Source: Oscillospiraceae bacterium
Lineage (GTDB): Bacteria; Bacillota; Clostridia; Oscillospirales; Oscillospiraceae
Assembly: GCA_015068365.1 (NCBI GenBank)
Contig: SVKR01000153.1
Coordinates: forward strand, 1-47,923
DNA length: 47,923 bases
Direction of reading: 5' to 3'
The position numbers and the translations under genes are program-made. Of the stretch, positions 16,277 to 24,379 are shown one piece after another (the first letter of the stretch is position 1; the number at the start of each line of letters is the position of its first letter). Under the pieces are notes generated by a model that made no database searches, was not told the origin of the DNA, and was given only the letters and a program-made list of their open reading frames with translations.

Positions 16277-17393
16277 AGTACTGCATCAGGAAGATGTTGC
16301 CGTCTTCGGAGAAGTTTTTGACATTGTAGCAGATCAGGATCTCGTCAATGCCGTGTTCCTCGATGTAGGCCCGCAGGCTTGTCTTGTAGTATCGCAGATC
16401 GAGGATGTGGATCTCGGAAAAATGGGCGGTGAGGAAGGGGCTCAGCGAATCCATGTAGGAATCGCGCAGGATCAGCAGGGAGGGTGCGTCCGTGTGCTGC
16501 GTCCGGATGGTCAAAAGCGGGGTGTTGCCGCCATAGAAGTACTTGTATTGATCCTTGGCCTGCAGGAAGGCCTCCGCATACATGGCGCCCTCCACCGGCG
16601 CGCCCTGGGGGTAGTTGGTGACGGAAACGCCCTCCTCCGGCACAAATGCGCTGATGCTGTCGGGCGCGACCCAGGAGAAGCCCGACGCGGAATAGGCCGT
16701 GCCGTAGAAGCTGCGGCTGACGATGCGCTCTTCATACTCCGAAAGCGGGACGCACTCCAGGGCCATCGCCTGCGCGATCGCGGTATAGCCGTAATAAGCG
16801 CCAAGGCTGGTCCAGTGGTGGTCCGTGCGATAAAAGATGGGCTCTTCTGCATGGGCGGACAGCGCACTGTAGACATCCACATTGTGCGCCCCGGAGAGGG
16901 CATAGGCGCGGTCGATCGTCGCGCTCTGACTGTCATTGGGCGCACCTTCCGGCAAGGCATCGCGCCAGATCTCCGATGCGGAGGGGATCAGCGCAAAGTA
17001 GACCGGCACACCGGCGCTGTCCGCCAGCGCATGCACCGCCTCCATGGAGAACTCGAGATCCTCCGTCTTCGGCGCGGTATAAGGCTCAATCAAGGTCTCG
17101 TTTTTGCAGAGGTAGATCCCTTTGTTTTCCGCCTTGCCGCTCATCAGCTCCGCGCGGGCTTTCAGCGTGGTCCACGCATCGCGGAAGGCGAACTGATCTG
17201 TCACATAGGTCTCAAAGGAAGAAGTGAAATTGCCTGAAAACAGGGATGCGAGGGTAAACTTCGGCGCGGTTTGCAGCATACGGTTTTCCTGCTCGGAAAA
17301 CTCCCGCTTGGGCAAAACCAGATTCAGCACAAAGAAGGCGCCGATGAACGCAAGAAACAGCAGCGTCTGCACCCAGGATGCACGTTTTTCCAT
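16275..17393 (-). CDS. DHHW-family protein (AlgX/AlgJ-like partner of MBOAT acyltransferase)
   Basis: 372 residues. One N-terminal membrane helix at about 9-28, then an extracytoplasmic SGNH-like domain. The family name motif is seen as YRTDHHWTSLGAYYGY, with LILRDSYMDSLSPFL, an SGNH-like active-site block, further on. DHHW proteins are thought to work with MBOAT proteins to move acyl (usually acetyl) groups onto secreted polysaccharide. The MBOAT gene lies 15 bases upstream in the same operon. SD AAGGAGG precedes the ATG. Confidence 0.88.
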   Translation of the reverse strand: MEKRASWVQTLLFLAFIGAFFVLNLVLPKREFSEQENRMLQTAPKFTLASLFSGNFTSSFETYVTDQFAFRDAWTTLKARAELMSGKAENKGIYLCKNETLIEPYTAPKTEDLEFSMEAVHALADSAGVPVYFALIPSASEIWRDALPEGAPNDSQSATIDRAYALSGAHNVDVYSALSAHAEEPIFYRTDHHWTSLGAYYGYTAIAQAMALECVPLSEYEERIVSRSFYGTAYSASGFSWVAPDSISAFVPEEGVSVTNYPQGAPVEGAMYAEAFLQAKDQYKYFYGGNTPLLTIRTQHTDAPSLLILRDSYMDSLSPFLTAHFSEIHILDLRYYKTSLRAYIEEHGIDEILICYNVKNFSEDGNIFLMQY

Positions 17394-17408
17394 GTCAGCG
17401 TACCTCCT

Positions 17409-18800
17409 TTAAAAGCGGAAATAGAGGAAAGGATTATAGGTCGCGTCCACCAGATAGGCCGTAGAGAGGATCAGCACGGCGGCGATCATGACCGGCGTCA
17501 GCCAGGCCTTCACCTTGCCCGGCAGCTTATCATAGAGCTTTTTGCCGAGCGGCAGGCAGGCGAGGATGCAAACGAGGAAGACGACGGCGTATTCCTTCAG
17601 ATAGAAGAAGTCCGCCGCTGCCGCGCCCGCTGCGCCGACGCCGAACATGGCGCCGTAGTAACTCACAGCGGCGCTGAGACTGGGCAGGTCGAACAGCACC
17701 CAGCCGCAGACCGCGACCAAAAGCGTATAAACCGTGGCCAGCACCGGCACGCGCTCCAGCTTTTTCAGCAGAAACAGCTTTTCGATGATGAGAAATACGG
17801 CGTAATAGAGCCCCCAGCACAGAAACGTCCAGTTCGCGCCGTGCCAGAACCCGGTCAGCGCCCAGACGATCAGCAGGTTCAGGATCTGCCGCCACGTCCC
17901 CTTGCGGTTGCCGCCGAGGGGGATGTAGACATAGTCCCGAAACCAGGTGCCCAGGCTGATGTGCCAGCGCCGCCAGAACTCCGTCACGCTTTTGGAGATG
18001 TAGGGATAATTGAAGTTTTCCAGAAACTCAAAGCCCAGCATCCGCCCAAGGCCGATGGCCATATCGGAATAGCCGGAAAAATCGAAGTAGATCTGCAGAG
18101 AAAAGGCGAGAATGCCCAGCCATGCACCCAGCACCGTCAGCTCTCCGGGGGCTTTTGCGGCATAGACGTCCCACAGCGCGCCGATGTTGTTGGCGATCAG
18201 CACCTTTTTGCCCAGGCCCACGGCAAACCGCCGCACGCCGGAGGCAAATTGCTCTGCGCCCGTGGCGCGAAAATCCAGTTGGGAGGCGATGTCCTTATAC
18301 CGGACGATGGGGCCGGCGATCAACTGCGGGAAGAGGGCTACAAAGGTGCCGAAGCTGATAAAATTCTTCTGCACACGGGCGTCGCCCCGGTAGATGTCGA
18401 TGGGGTAGCTCATGGTCTGGAAGGTGTAGAAGGAGATGCCGATGGGCAGCGCCAGATGCAGTGCGGGGATGGCAACAACGGGGATCCGGCTGAGCGTGGC
18501 GGCGAAGAGGTCGTAATACTTGAAAAATGCCAGCATCGCCAGATTGATGACCACATCCAGGATCAGGATGGTTTTGGCTTTTTTCCGGTTTTCGCTGTTG
18601 CGGTCGATCAGGACGCCGGCGAAGAAGTTGATGCAGATGGAAAAGAGCATCAGCAGGATGTAAACCGGCTCGCCCCAGCCGTAGAAGGCCAGATTGGCGA
18701 TAAAAAGCCAGACGTTGCGCCAGGCGCGGGGCACGGCATAATAGATCGCCAGCACCACCGGCAGGTAGAGGAACAGAAACAGAAGGCTGGAAAAAACCAT
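17409..18800 (-). CDS. MBOAT-family membrane O-acyltransferase (AlgI-like)
   Basis: 463 residues, many membrane helices. It has the MBOAT core YFDFSGYSDMAIGLG, FWRRWHISLGTWFRDYVYIPLGG and the catalytic-His segment ALTGFWHGANW, as in AlgI and DltB. It is expected to carry acyl groups across the membrane for modification of an exopolysaccharide or cell-wall polymer by the following DHHW protein. Its ATG overlaps the recombinase stop by one base (TAATG), a sign of translational coupling. No polysaccharide synthase gene is nearby, so the polymer is unknown. Confidence 0.93.
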   Translation of the reverse strand: MVFSSLLFLFLYLPVVLAIYYAVPRAWRNVWLFIANLAFYGWGEPVYILLMLFSICINFFAGVLIDRNSENRKKAKTILILDVVINLAMLAFFKYYDLFAATLSRIPVVAIPALHLALPIGISFYTFQTMSYPIDIYRGDARVQKNFISFGTFVALFPQLIAGPIVRYKDIASQLDFRATGAEQFASGVRRFAVGLGKKVLIANNIGALWDVYAAKAPGELTVLGAWLGILAFSLQIYFDFSGYSDMAIGLGRMLGFEFLENFNYPYISKSVTEFWRRWHISLGTWFRDYVYIPLGGNRKGTWRQILNLLIVWALTGFWHGANWTFLCWGLYYAVFLIIEKLFLLKKLERVPVLATVYTLLVAVCGWVLFDLPSLSAAVSYYGAMFGVGAAGAAAADFFYLKEYAVVFLVCILACLPLGKKLYDKLPGKVKAWLTPVMIAAVLILSTAYLVDATYNPFLYFRF

Positions 18801-19822
18801 TATTCCTCATCCTCCTCTTCTTTTGCCGCGTCCGGCTGAAAATGGCCAAGGGGGTTTGCGGATGCCGCGATGCGCAGATCCGTGCTGTCCACATGGGTGT
18901 AGATCTGCGTGGTGTTCAGATGCTCATGTCCCAAAAGCTCCTGCAGGGTGCGCACGTCCACGCCGTTTTGCAGCATCAGCGTGGCGGCGGTGTGCCGCAG
19001 CTTGTGGGCGGAATACTTGCTGGCGTCCAGCCCTGCCCGCAAAAGGCTGTTTTTCACCATGCTGTGCACGGCCTCGCGGCTGATGCGGGTCTTGCGGTTG
19101 GAGAGAAAGAGCGCGGACTTGTCCACGGCGTCGATCTGCCTGCGCACCAGCAGATAGTCGTTGATGGCGGCGGCGGTGGCGTCGTTGAGGTAGACGACGC
19201 GCTCTTTGTTGCCCTTGCCGACGACGCGCAGGTGGTCTGCGCGAAGGTCGGAGACATTGAGGCCCACGATCTCGGAGATCCGCAGCCCGCAGTTGAGAAA
19301 AATGCACAGAATGCAGTAATCCCGCGCCCGGTTGCGGCTGTCAACGGACTGCAGCAGCCGCTCGCTCTCCGCCAGGCTGAGATAGCGGGGGAGGGTCTTG
19401 GGCAGCTTGGGGGAATCCAGATCCTGCACCGGGTTTTCCTCCAGCAGATTGGCCTTGACCGTCAGATACTTATAAAAACTCTTGATGGACGCGATCTTCC
19501 GCGCGCGCGAGGCGGCGCTGATGCCGTATTCCGTGTCGCGGCTGCGCTGGTTCTTCACCCGGTCCCGGCTCAAAAACGCCAGGTATTCATAGACCTCCGA
19601 CAAGGTGACCGAGCGGACAAAGTCCAGGTCCACGTCGTCGATGGGGATCTCCTCCAGCTCGCTGGCGCGCGGAACCAGACCGCGGTGCAGCTTCAGAAAG
19701 CGGAAAAAGGTGCGCAGGTCAAGAAAATACTCATCTACCGTGTTGTGGGAGTGCCCCTTGATCGTCTCGTGGTAGATGAGGAAATCACGCAAAATCGCCG
19801 GCGCGTCGCTTCTGTAATCCAT
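18800..19822 (-). CDS. Tyrosine recombinase, XerC/XerD-like
   Basis: 340 residues with an N-terminal SAM-like core-binding domain and C-terminal catalytic domain. The catalytic set is visible: Arg in CGLRISEIVG, Lys in VVGKGNKERVVYL, HKLRH, LGHEHLNTTQIYTHV with the nucleophile Tyr. It is about 40 residues longer than ordinary XerC/XerD, mostly in the N-terminal half and the acidic C-terminal tail. It heads an operon with MBOAT and DHHW genes. SD AAGGAAG precedes the ATG. A second Xer-like gene lies at 31201, so one may be XerC and one XerD. Confidence 0.9.
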   Translation of the reverse strand: MDYRSDAPAILRDFLIYHETIKGHSHNTVDEYFLDLRTFFRFLKLHRGLVPRASELEEIPIDDVDLDFVRSVTLSEVYEYLAFLSRDRVKNQRSRDTEYGISAASRARKIASIKSFYKYLTVKANLLEENPVQDLDSPKLPKTLPRYLSLAESERLLQSVDSRNRARDYCILCIFLNCGLRISEIVGLNVSDLRADHLRVVGKGNKERVVYLNDATAAAINDYLLVRRQIDAVDKSALFLSNRKTRISREAVHSMVKNSLLRAGLDASKYSAHKLRHTAATLMLQNGVDVRTLQELLGHEHLNTTQIYTHVDSTDLRIAASANPLGHFQPDAAKEEEDEE

Positions 19823-19934
19823 GAGGTTTCTTCCTTAGAAAATATTTTGTTTCATTTTAACCGATTCCGGCCCGTTCGTCAATCATGGCTTTTCGCAGAA
19901 ACCGACAAAATAGTGTACCAAGCTGCCGATTCGG

Positions 19935-19943
19935 TGGTATAAT
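19935..19943 (+). promoter_or_regulatory. Extended -10 promoter for the membrane protein/M20 operon
   Basis: TGG directly followed by TATAAT at 19938-19943, an extended -10. The region 17 bases upstream has no good -35. It lies 33 bases before the first gene of the operon. Confidence 0.55.
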
Positions 19944-19975
19944 CAATTCAACAAGCAAAAGGAGGAGATGCAGAC

Positions 19976-20710
19976 ATGTTTGAGGTCAACCATCCGACCC
20001 TTTTCGTCCTGGTCGGGGTCATCGTTCTGGCCGTGCTGGGCCAGTCGGTATTCTTCCTGGTCAAAGCCTGGCGCCGCGGCATCGCCATCGGCATGGGGAA
20101 GGATAAGCTGAAAAAGATCGCGGTGACGGCGGCGGTCTTCACCATCGCCCCGGCCATCGCCATCGTGATCAGCGTGATTACCCTGGCGAAGGACCTGGGC
20201 ATCCCGCTGCCCTGGCTGCGGCTGAGCGTGGTGGGCTCGCTTTCCTATGAAACCATTGCCGCCAGCAACGCCGAGGGCGCCATGGGCCTGGTGTTCGGGC
20301 AGGTCAGCGCGCTGACCGCCACCCAATATGTCACCATCGCGGCGGTCATGACGCTGAGCATCATGGTCGGAATATGGCTGGTTCCCGTGGTCTGCCGCAG
20401 AATGCAATACGGCATGCTCAAGCTGGAAAACCGGGATAAAAAGTGGGCGGAGACCCTCTCCGCGTCCATGTTCATCGGCATGATCTCCGCCTTTCTGGGC
20501 TATGTGTTCTGTGATGTTTCCTCGGTCTTTCACGGGGACATGACCGGGCTCATCCCGGTGCTGGTGATGCTGCTCTCCGCACTGGTGATGGCGCTGGCCG
20601 GAATCCTTGTCAAAAAAACGAAGTGGCGCTGGATTTCCGACTACGCCCTGCCCATCAGCCTGATCGCGGGCATGGCGGGCGCCATTCCCATCACGGCGTG
20701 GCTCAGCTGA
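19976..20710 (+). CDS. Integral membrane protein, possibly DUF5058 family
   Basis: 244 residues with about six helices (near 8-30, 47-68, 113-136, 158-180, 184-205, 215-240). I tentatively place it in DUF5058, a family of uncharacterised Clostridia membrane proteins; this is from memory. The loop GSLSYETIAASNAEGAMG is unusually polar for its place between helices and may be a substrate-binding re-entrant segment. SD AAAGGAGGAG. It is followed after 13 bases by another membrane protein and then an M20 peptidase, suggesting a two-part transporter with a hydrolase. Confidence 0.75.
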   Translation: MFEVNHPTLFVLVGVIVLAVLGQSVFFLVKAWRRGIAIGMGKDKLKKIAVTAAVFTIAPAIAIVISVITLAKDLGIPLPWLRLSVVGSLSYETIAASNAEGAMGLVFGQVSALTATQYVTIAAVMTLSIMVGIWLVPVVCRRMQYGMLKLENRDKKWAETLSASMFIGMISAFLGYVFCDVSSVFHGDMTGLIPVLVMLLSALVMALAGILVKKTKWRWISDYALPISLIAGMAGAIPITAWLS

Positions 20711-20723
20711 GGAGGTGTGCACA

Positions 20724-21389
20724 ATGAAACAATCGTCTTATCTGGATTCCGTTCACAGATCCGGCTGCATCTGGAACATCGGCATGATGATCCTGCTGCT
20801 GCTGTTCCCGGTCTGCGTGGGTCTGATCTTCCACGCCGGGCTGGACTGGCACGGCTTTTTGCTGGGCCTTCTGGCCACAGCCCCCATGTACTGGGCAGTC
20901 GCCGTGATCGAGACCTTCACCTACATCCCCATGCTGGGCGCAGGCGGGTCCTATCTCTCCTTTGTAACGGGCAACATCTCCAATCTGAAGCTGCCCGTGG
21001 CGCTCAATGCGCTGGAGCAGGCGAAGGTCAGCATCAACTCCGAGGAAGGGGAGGTCACCTCCACCATCGCCATCGCGGTCTCCAGCGTGGTGACGACGCT
21101 TATCATCATTCTGGGCGTCATCCTCATCGTTCCGCTGACGCCGCTGCTCTCCTCGCCGGTGCTCTCGCCCGCGTTCGCGCAGATCCTGCCGGCGCTATTC
21201 GGCGGCCTGGGCGTGGTGTTCATCTCGAAAAACTGGAAGATCGCCGTGGCCCCGGTGATCCTGATGCTGGTGCTGTTCATCGCGGTCCCCGCGCTGAATG
21301 CGGGCACCGTGGGCATCATGGTGCCCGTGGGCGTACTCTTTACCATCGGCGTGTCCCGCATCCTGTATAAGAAGCACCTGCTGGATTAA
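20724..21389 (+). CDS. Integral membrane protein, probable partner of the upstream membrane protein
   Basis: 221 residues, about six helices. Between helices 3 and 4 lies GAGGSYLSFVTGNISNLKLP, rich in Gly, Ser and Asn and likely functional; no family name comes to mind with confidence. The ATG at 20724 is chosen because GGAGGTG ends 6 bases before it; an in-frame GTG at 20715 lies inside that SD. It sits in the middle of a three-gene operon with a six-helix protein and a membrane-anchored peptidase. A transporter role is inferred only from topology and context. Confidence 0.75.
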   Translation: MKQSSYLDSVHRSGCIWNIGMMILLLLFPVCVGLIFHAGLDWHGFLLGLLATAPMYWAVAVIETFTYIPMLGAGGSYLSFVTGNISNLKLPVALNALEQAKVSINSEEGEVTSTIAIAVSSVVTTLIIILGVILIVPLTPLLSSPVLSPAFAQILPALFGGLGVVFISKNWKIAVAPVILMLVLFIAVPALNAGTVGIMVPVGVLFTIGVSRILYKKHLLD

Positions 21390-21401
21390 GGGAGGACCGT
21401 T

Positions 21402-22838
21402 ATGCTTGCATTGTACATCGTTCTGGCACTCATTGTCGTCTTTCTTGCGGTCATCGTCATCCGGGCGCTGCGGTTCCGGCCCCGGCAGGCGCCGCAGCGG
21501 GAGCCGGAAGCCGTGGAATTTGACAAGGACGCGGCGATCAACGCACTGGCGGCGCTCGTGCGCTGCAAAACCGTGTCCAGCGAGGATGCGTCCAAAGAGG
21601 ATGACGCGGAGTTTGAAAAGCTGGTCGGGATGCTGCCTGCGCTTTATCCCAATGTGGCAGGCGTCTGCCCCATGCAGCGCTTTCCCGGCCGGGCCCTGCT
21701 CTTTCACTGGAAGGGAAAGACGGCAGGGGAACCTGCCGTGCTGATGGCGCACTATGACGTGGTGCCTGTGGAAGAAGACCACTGGGACAAGCCGCCCTTT
21801 GATGCCGTCATAGAAAACGGCGTGATGTGGGGCCGCGGCACGCTGGACACCAAGGTGACCTTCAACGGCATCCTGTCCGCGGCGGAAAACCTGATTTCCC
21901 AGGGCTTTCAGCCGGAAAACGACATCTATTTCGCCTTCTCCGGCGGCGAGGAAGTAAACGGTCCCGGCGCAAAGAACATCGTCGATTATTTTGCCTCCCG
22001 GGGCATCACCCCTTCGCTGGTGCTGGATGAGGGCGGCGCCGTGGTGGAGCATGTCTTCCCCGGCGTGGAAGCGCCCTGCGCCATGATCGGCATTGCGGAA
22101 AAGGGCATGATCAACCTGGAATACAGCATCGATTCCGACGGCGGCCACGCCTCCGCCCCCGGCCCGCATACGCCGGTGGGGCGGCTTTCCAAGGCCTGCG
22201 CCGCTGTGGAAAACCATCCCTTTCCCATGCACATCACAAAGCCGGTGGCCGCGATGTTTGACACCCTCGGCCGCCATTCCGGCTTTGTCTACAGGCTGAT
22301 TTTCGCAAATCTCTGGTGCTTCAAGGGCGTTCTGAACGGCATCTGCAAAAAAAGCGGCGGCGAGCTGAACGCCCTGGTGCGCACCACAGTTGCTTTCACG
22401 CAGATGCAGGGCAGCAAGGCCCCCAACGTCATTCCGCCCACGGCATCCATGGTATCGAACATCCGGCTGAACCCGGCGGATTCCGTGGATTCCGCCCGGG
22501 AGTATATTAAAAGCGTTGTGGGTGACGCGGACGTGTCTCTCCGGGTAGTGACCTGCATGGAGCCCAGCCCCGTCTCCCGCATCGACTGCGCCGGGTGGGA
22601 GCGCGTCAGCTCTGCCGTGGCCGACACCTGGCGCGGCTGCATCGTCTCGCCGTATCTGATGGTGCAGTGCTCCGACAGCCGACATTACCGGGACCTGTCC
22701 GACAGAGTCTACCGCTTCTCCGCCATGGACCTGACGGCGGAGGAGCGCCACAGCATCCACGGCAACAACGAGCGCATCCGGCTTGAAACGGCGAAGCGCG
22801 CGGTGGAGTTTTTCATCCGGGTCATGAAGCAATGCTGA
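21402..22838 (+). CDS. Membrane-anchored M20-family metallopeptidase
   Basis: 478 residues. An N-terminal helix (about 3-20) is followed by a strongly basic stretch RALRFRPRQ, which by the positive-inside rule places the catalytic domain in the cytoplasm. M20 residues are in place: zinc His and catalytic Asp in AHYDVVP (H117, D119), D149 in GRGTLDTK, the Glu pair in SGGEEVNG (E183, E184), and a late zinc His in HSIHGNNERI. Overall closest in feel to the CPS1/PM20D1 carboxypeptidase branch. It would cleave small peptides or N-acyl amino acids brought in by the two upstream membrane proteins. SD GGGAGGA. Confidence 0.92.
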   Translation: MLALYIVLALIVVFLAVIVIRALRFRPRQAPQREPEAVEFDKDAAINALAALVRCKTVSSEDASKEDDAEFEKLVGMLPALYPNVAGVCPMQRFPGRALLFHWKGKTAGEPAVLMAHYDVVPVEEDHWDKPPFDAVIENGVMWGRGTLDTKVTFNGILSAAENLISQGFQPENDIYFAFSGGEEVNGPGAKNIVDYFASRGITPSLVLDEGGAVVEHVFPGVEAPCAMIGIAEKGMINLEYSIDSDGGHASAPGPHTPVGRLSKACAAVENHPFPMHITKPVAAMFDTLGRHSGFVYRLIFANLWCFKGVLNGICKKSGGELNALVRTTVAFTQMQGSKAPNVIPPTASMVSNIRLNPADSVDSAREYIKSVVGDADVSLRVVTCMEPSPVSRIDCAGWERVSSAVADTWRGCIVSPYLMVQCSDSRHYRDLSDRVYRFSAMDLTAEERHSIHGNNERIRLETAKRAVEFFIRVMKQC

Positions 22839-22846
22839 ATAGAAAA

Positions 22847-22885
22847 GCCGGGCACTGGAACAACCCCAGTACCCGGCAGAGTCTT
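22847..22885. terminator. Terminator between convergent M20 and tspO genes
   Basis: Stem GCCGGGcACTGG with CCAGTaCCCGGC (one mismatch) and a short loop, followed by a T-rich stretch ending in CTTTTG on the plus strand; A-rich on the other side. Confidence 0.75.
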
Positions 22886-22888
22886 TTG

Positions 22889-23362
22889 TTATCGGTTTAT
22901 CAGCCATGTGGCGAAATTCAGATAGGCGGCGAAGCTCAGCCAGACGAGGTAGGGGATCTGCAGCTTTCCGGCTGCGGGAACACAGCGGGCAAAGCGCACC
23001 GCCATAAGGGCAGCCAGCGCCAGCAGAAACACCAGCCAGAAAAACGACAGCAGCAGCGCGCCGAAGCTGAAATAAAAGATCGTCCAGAGGAAATTGACCA
23101 CAAGCTGCGTTCCATAGAGAAACAGCGCGTCGCTTTTCCCCGGGCAGTCGCTCAGCCAGATCTGCGCGGCGGAGACGCCCATCAGCGTATAGAGGATCGT
23201 CCAGACGACGGGGAAAAGCCACGCAGGCGGGGCAAGCGGCGGCTCGGCCAGTTCGGGGTTTATGAATTTCCCCGCGTTGATCAGCGCTGCAATGCCGCCG
23301 ACTGCCAGCGCCAGGAGGATCGAAACCGCATAGGCCGCGGCCGTTTTTTGCTTTTGATTCAT
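22889..23362 (-). CDS. tspO: TspO/MBR family membrane protein
   Basis: 157 residues and five helices, the standard size. Conserved pieces are PPLAPPAWLFPVVWTILYTLMG, NFLWTIFYF and LVWLSFAAYLNFATW. Bacterial TspO binds porphyrins and helps control their level or breakdown. In an anaerobe with corrinoid-type proteins this may be relevant, but no direct link is shown. Stands alone between tspO's terminator and dapA. Confidence 0.93.
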   Translation of the reverse strand: MNQKQKTAAAYAVSILLALAVGGIAALINAGKFINPELAEPPLAPPAWLFPVVWTILYTLMGVSAAQIWLSDCPGKSDALFLYGTQLVVNFLWTIFYFSFGALLLSFFWLVFLLALAALMAVRFARCVPAAGKLQIPYLVWLSFAAYLNFATWLINR

Positions 23363-23423
23363 TTCACATCACCCTGACAAGCTTATGCTGTGCCGGGTGC
23401 GCTTATGTATGCCGCAATTGTAC

Positions 23424-24302
23424 TCAGCGCAGCGAATCCAGCGCAGCGCGCAGCGGCGCTTCATTGGCGCGGCTGAGCGCCGTCAGCGGCAGGCGCAACT
23501 GCCCGCTGTCCAGGCCGCGCATCGCCATAGCCGCCTTGACCGGGATGGGGTTCGTCTCCAGAAACAGCGTGCGAAAGAGCCCTTCGCAGCGGCAAAAAAG
23601 CGCCCGGGCGCGCCCGAAATCGCCCGCGAGGCACAGCCTGCACAGCTCAGATACCTTGTCGGGGACAAGGTTGGACGCCACGGACACCACGCCCTGCGCC
23701 CCCATCGCCATCATGCCGAGGGTGTGGTCGTCATTCCCGCTCCAGACGGATAAGTCGTCCCCGCACTCGGCGAGGATCCGCGCGATGAGCGAAAAGTCAC
23801 CCGAGGCCTCCTTCACGCCGTTGATGTTCGGATGCTTCGCCAGCTCCAGATAGGCGGGCGCCGTAAGTCCGATGGCCGTCCGGCCGGGGACATTGTAAAG
23901 GACCAGAGGGATCTGCGCGCCGTCCGCCACATGCTGAAAGTGGGCGATCAGCCCGGCAGGGGAGGTCTTGTTATAGTATGGCGGCGTCATCAGCACCGCG
24001 TCGGCTCCGGCGCCGGCGGCAAAGCGGGCCTTTTCCAGGCAGCGCTGCGTGTCGTTCCCGCCGATGCCCGCGATAGTTTTCATCCTGCCGGCAATGTGAC
24101 GGACACAGAAGGCAATCAGCGCTTCGTATTCTCCGCTTTTCAGCGTCGCCGCCTCGCCGGTGGTTCCGGCGATCACCACGGCAGCCGTGCCGTTTTCCGC
24201 CTGGAAATCCAGGAGCTTTCCCATTCGTTCAAAGTCGATCCCATCATCGGTAAATGGCGTGATCATCGCCGTACAGGAGCCTTTGAATATGGGCTGCTTC
24301 AA
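23424..24302 (-). CDS. dapA: 4-hydroxy-tetrahydrodipicolinate synthase
   Basis: 292 residues from the TTG at 24302, exactly the usual DapA length. Condenses pyruvate with aspartate semialdehyde in lysine and diaminopimelate synthesis; also the source of dipicolinate for spores. Motif GTTGE at 46-50, catalytic Tyr136 in VLYNVPGRTA, Schiff-base Lys164 in NGVKEASGDF. TTG is favoured because GGAGG ends 8 bases before it; the longer open frame has no SD. It lies 77 bases downstream of asd, which makes its substrate. Confidence 0.95.
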   Translation of the reverse strand: MKQPIFKGSCTAMITPFTDDGIDFERMGKLLDFQAENGTAAVVIAGTTGEAATLKSGEYEALIAFCVRHIAGRMKTIAGIGGNDTQRCLEKARFAAGAGADAVLMTPPYYNKTSPAGLIAHFQHVADGAQIPLVLYNVPGRTAIGLTAPAYLELAKHPNINGVKEASGDFSLIARILAECGDDLSVWSGNDDHTLGMMAMGAQGVVSVASNLVPDKVSELCRLCLAGDFGRARALFCRCEGLFRTLFLETNPIPVKAAMAMRGLDSGQLRLPLTALSRANEAPLRAALDSLR

Positions 24303-24339
24303 TGATATAGCCTCCAATATCAATTTGATGCGGTATAGA

Positions 24340-24372
24340 AAAGCATCCGTACCATTTCGGCACGGATGCTTT
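24340..24372 (-). terminator. Hairpin between asd and dapA
   Basis: 11-bp perfect stem AAAGCATCCGT and complement with an 11-base loop; on the minus strand it ends in CTTTTCTATA. It may partly terminate asd transcription and so lower dapA expression, or simply stabilise the mRNA. Confidence 0.6.
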
Positions 24373-24379
24373 CTGTTTC

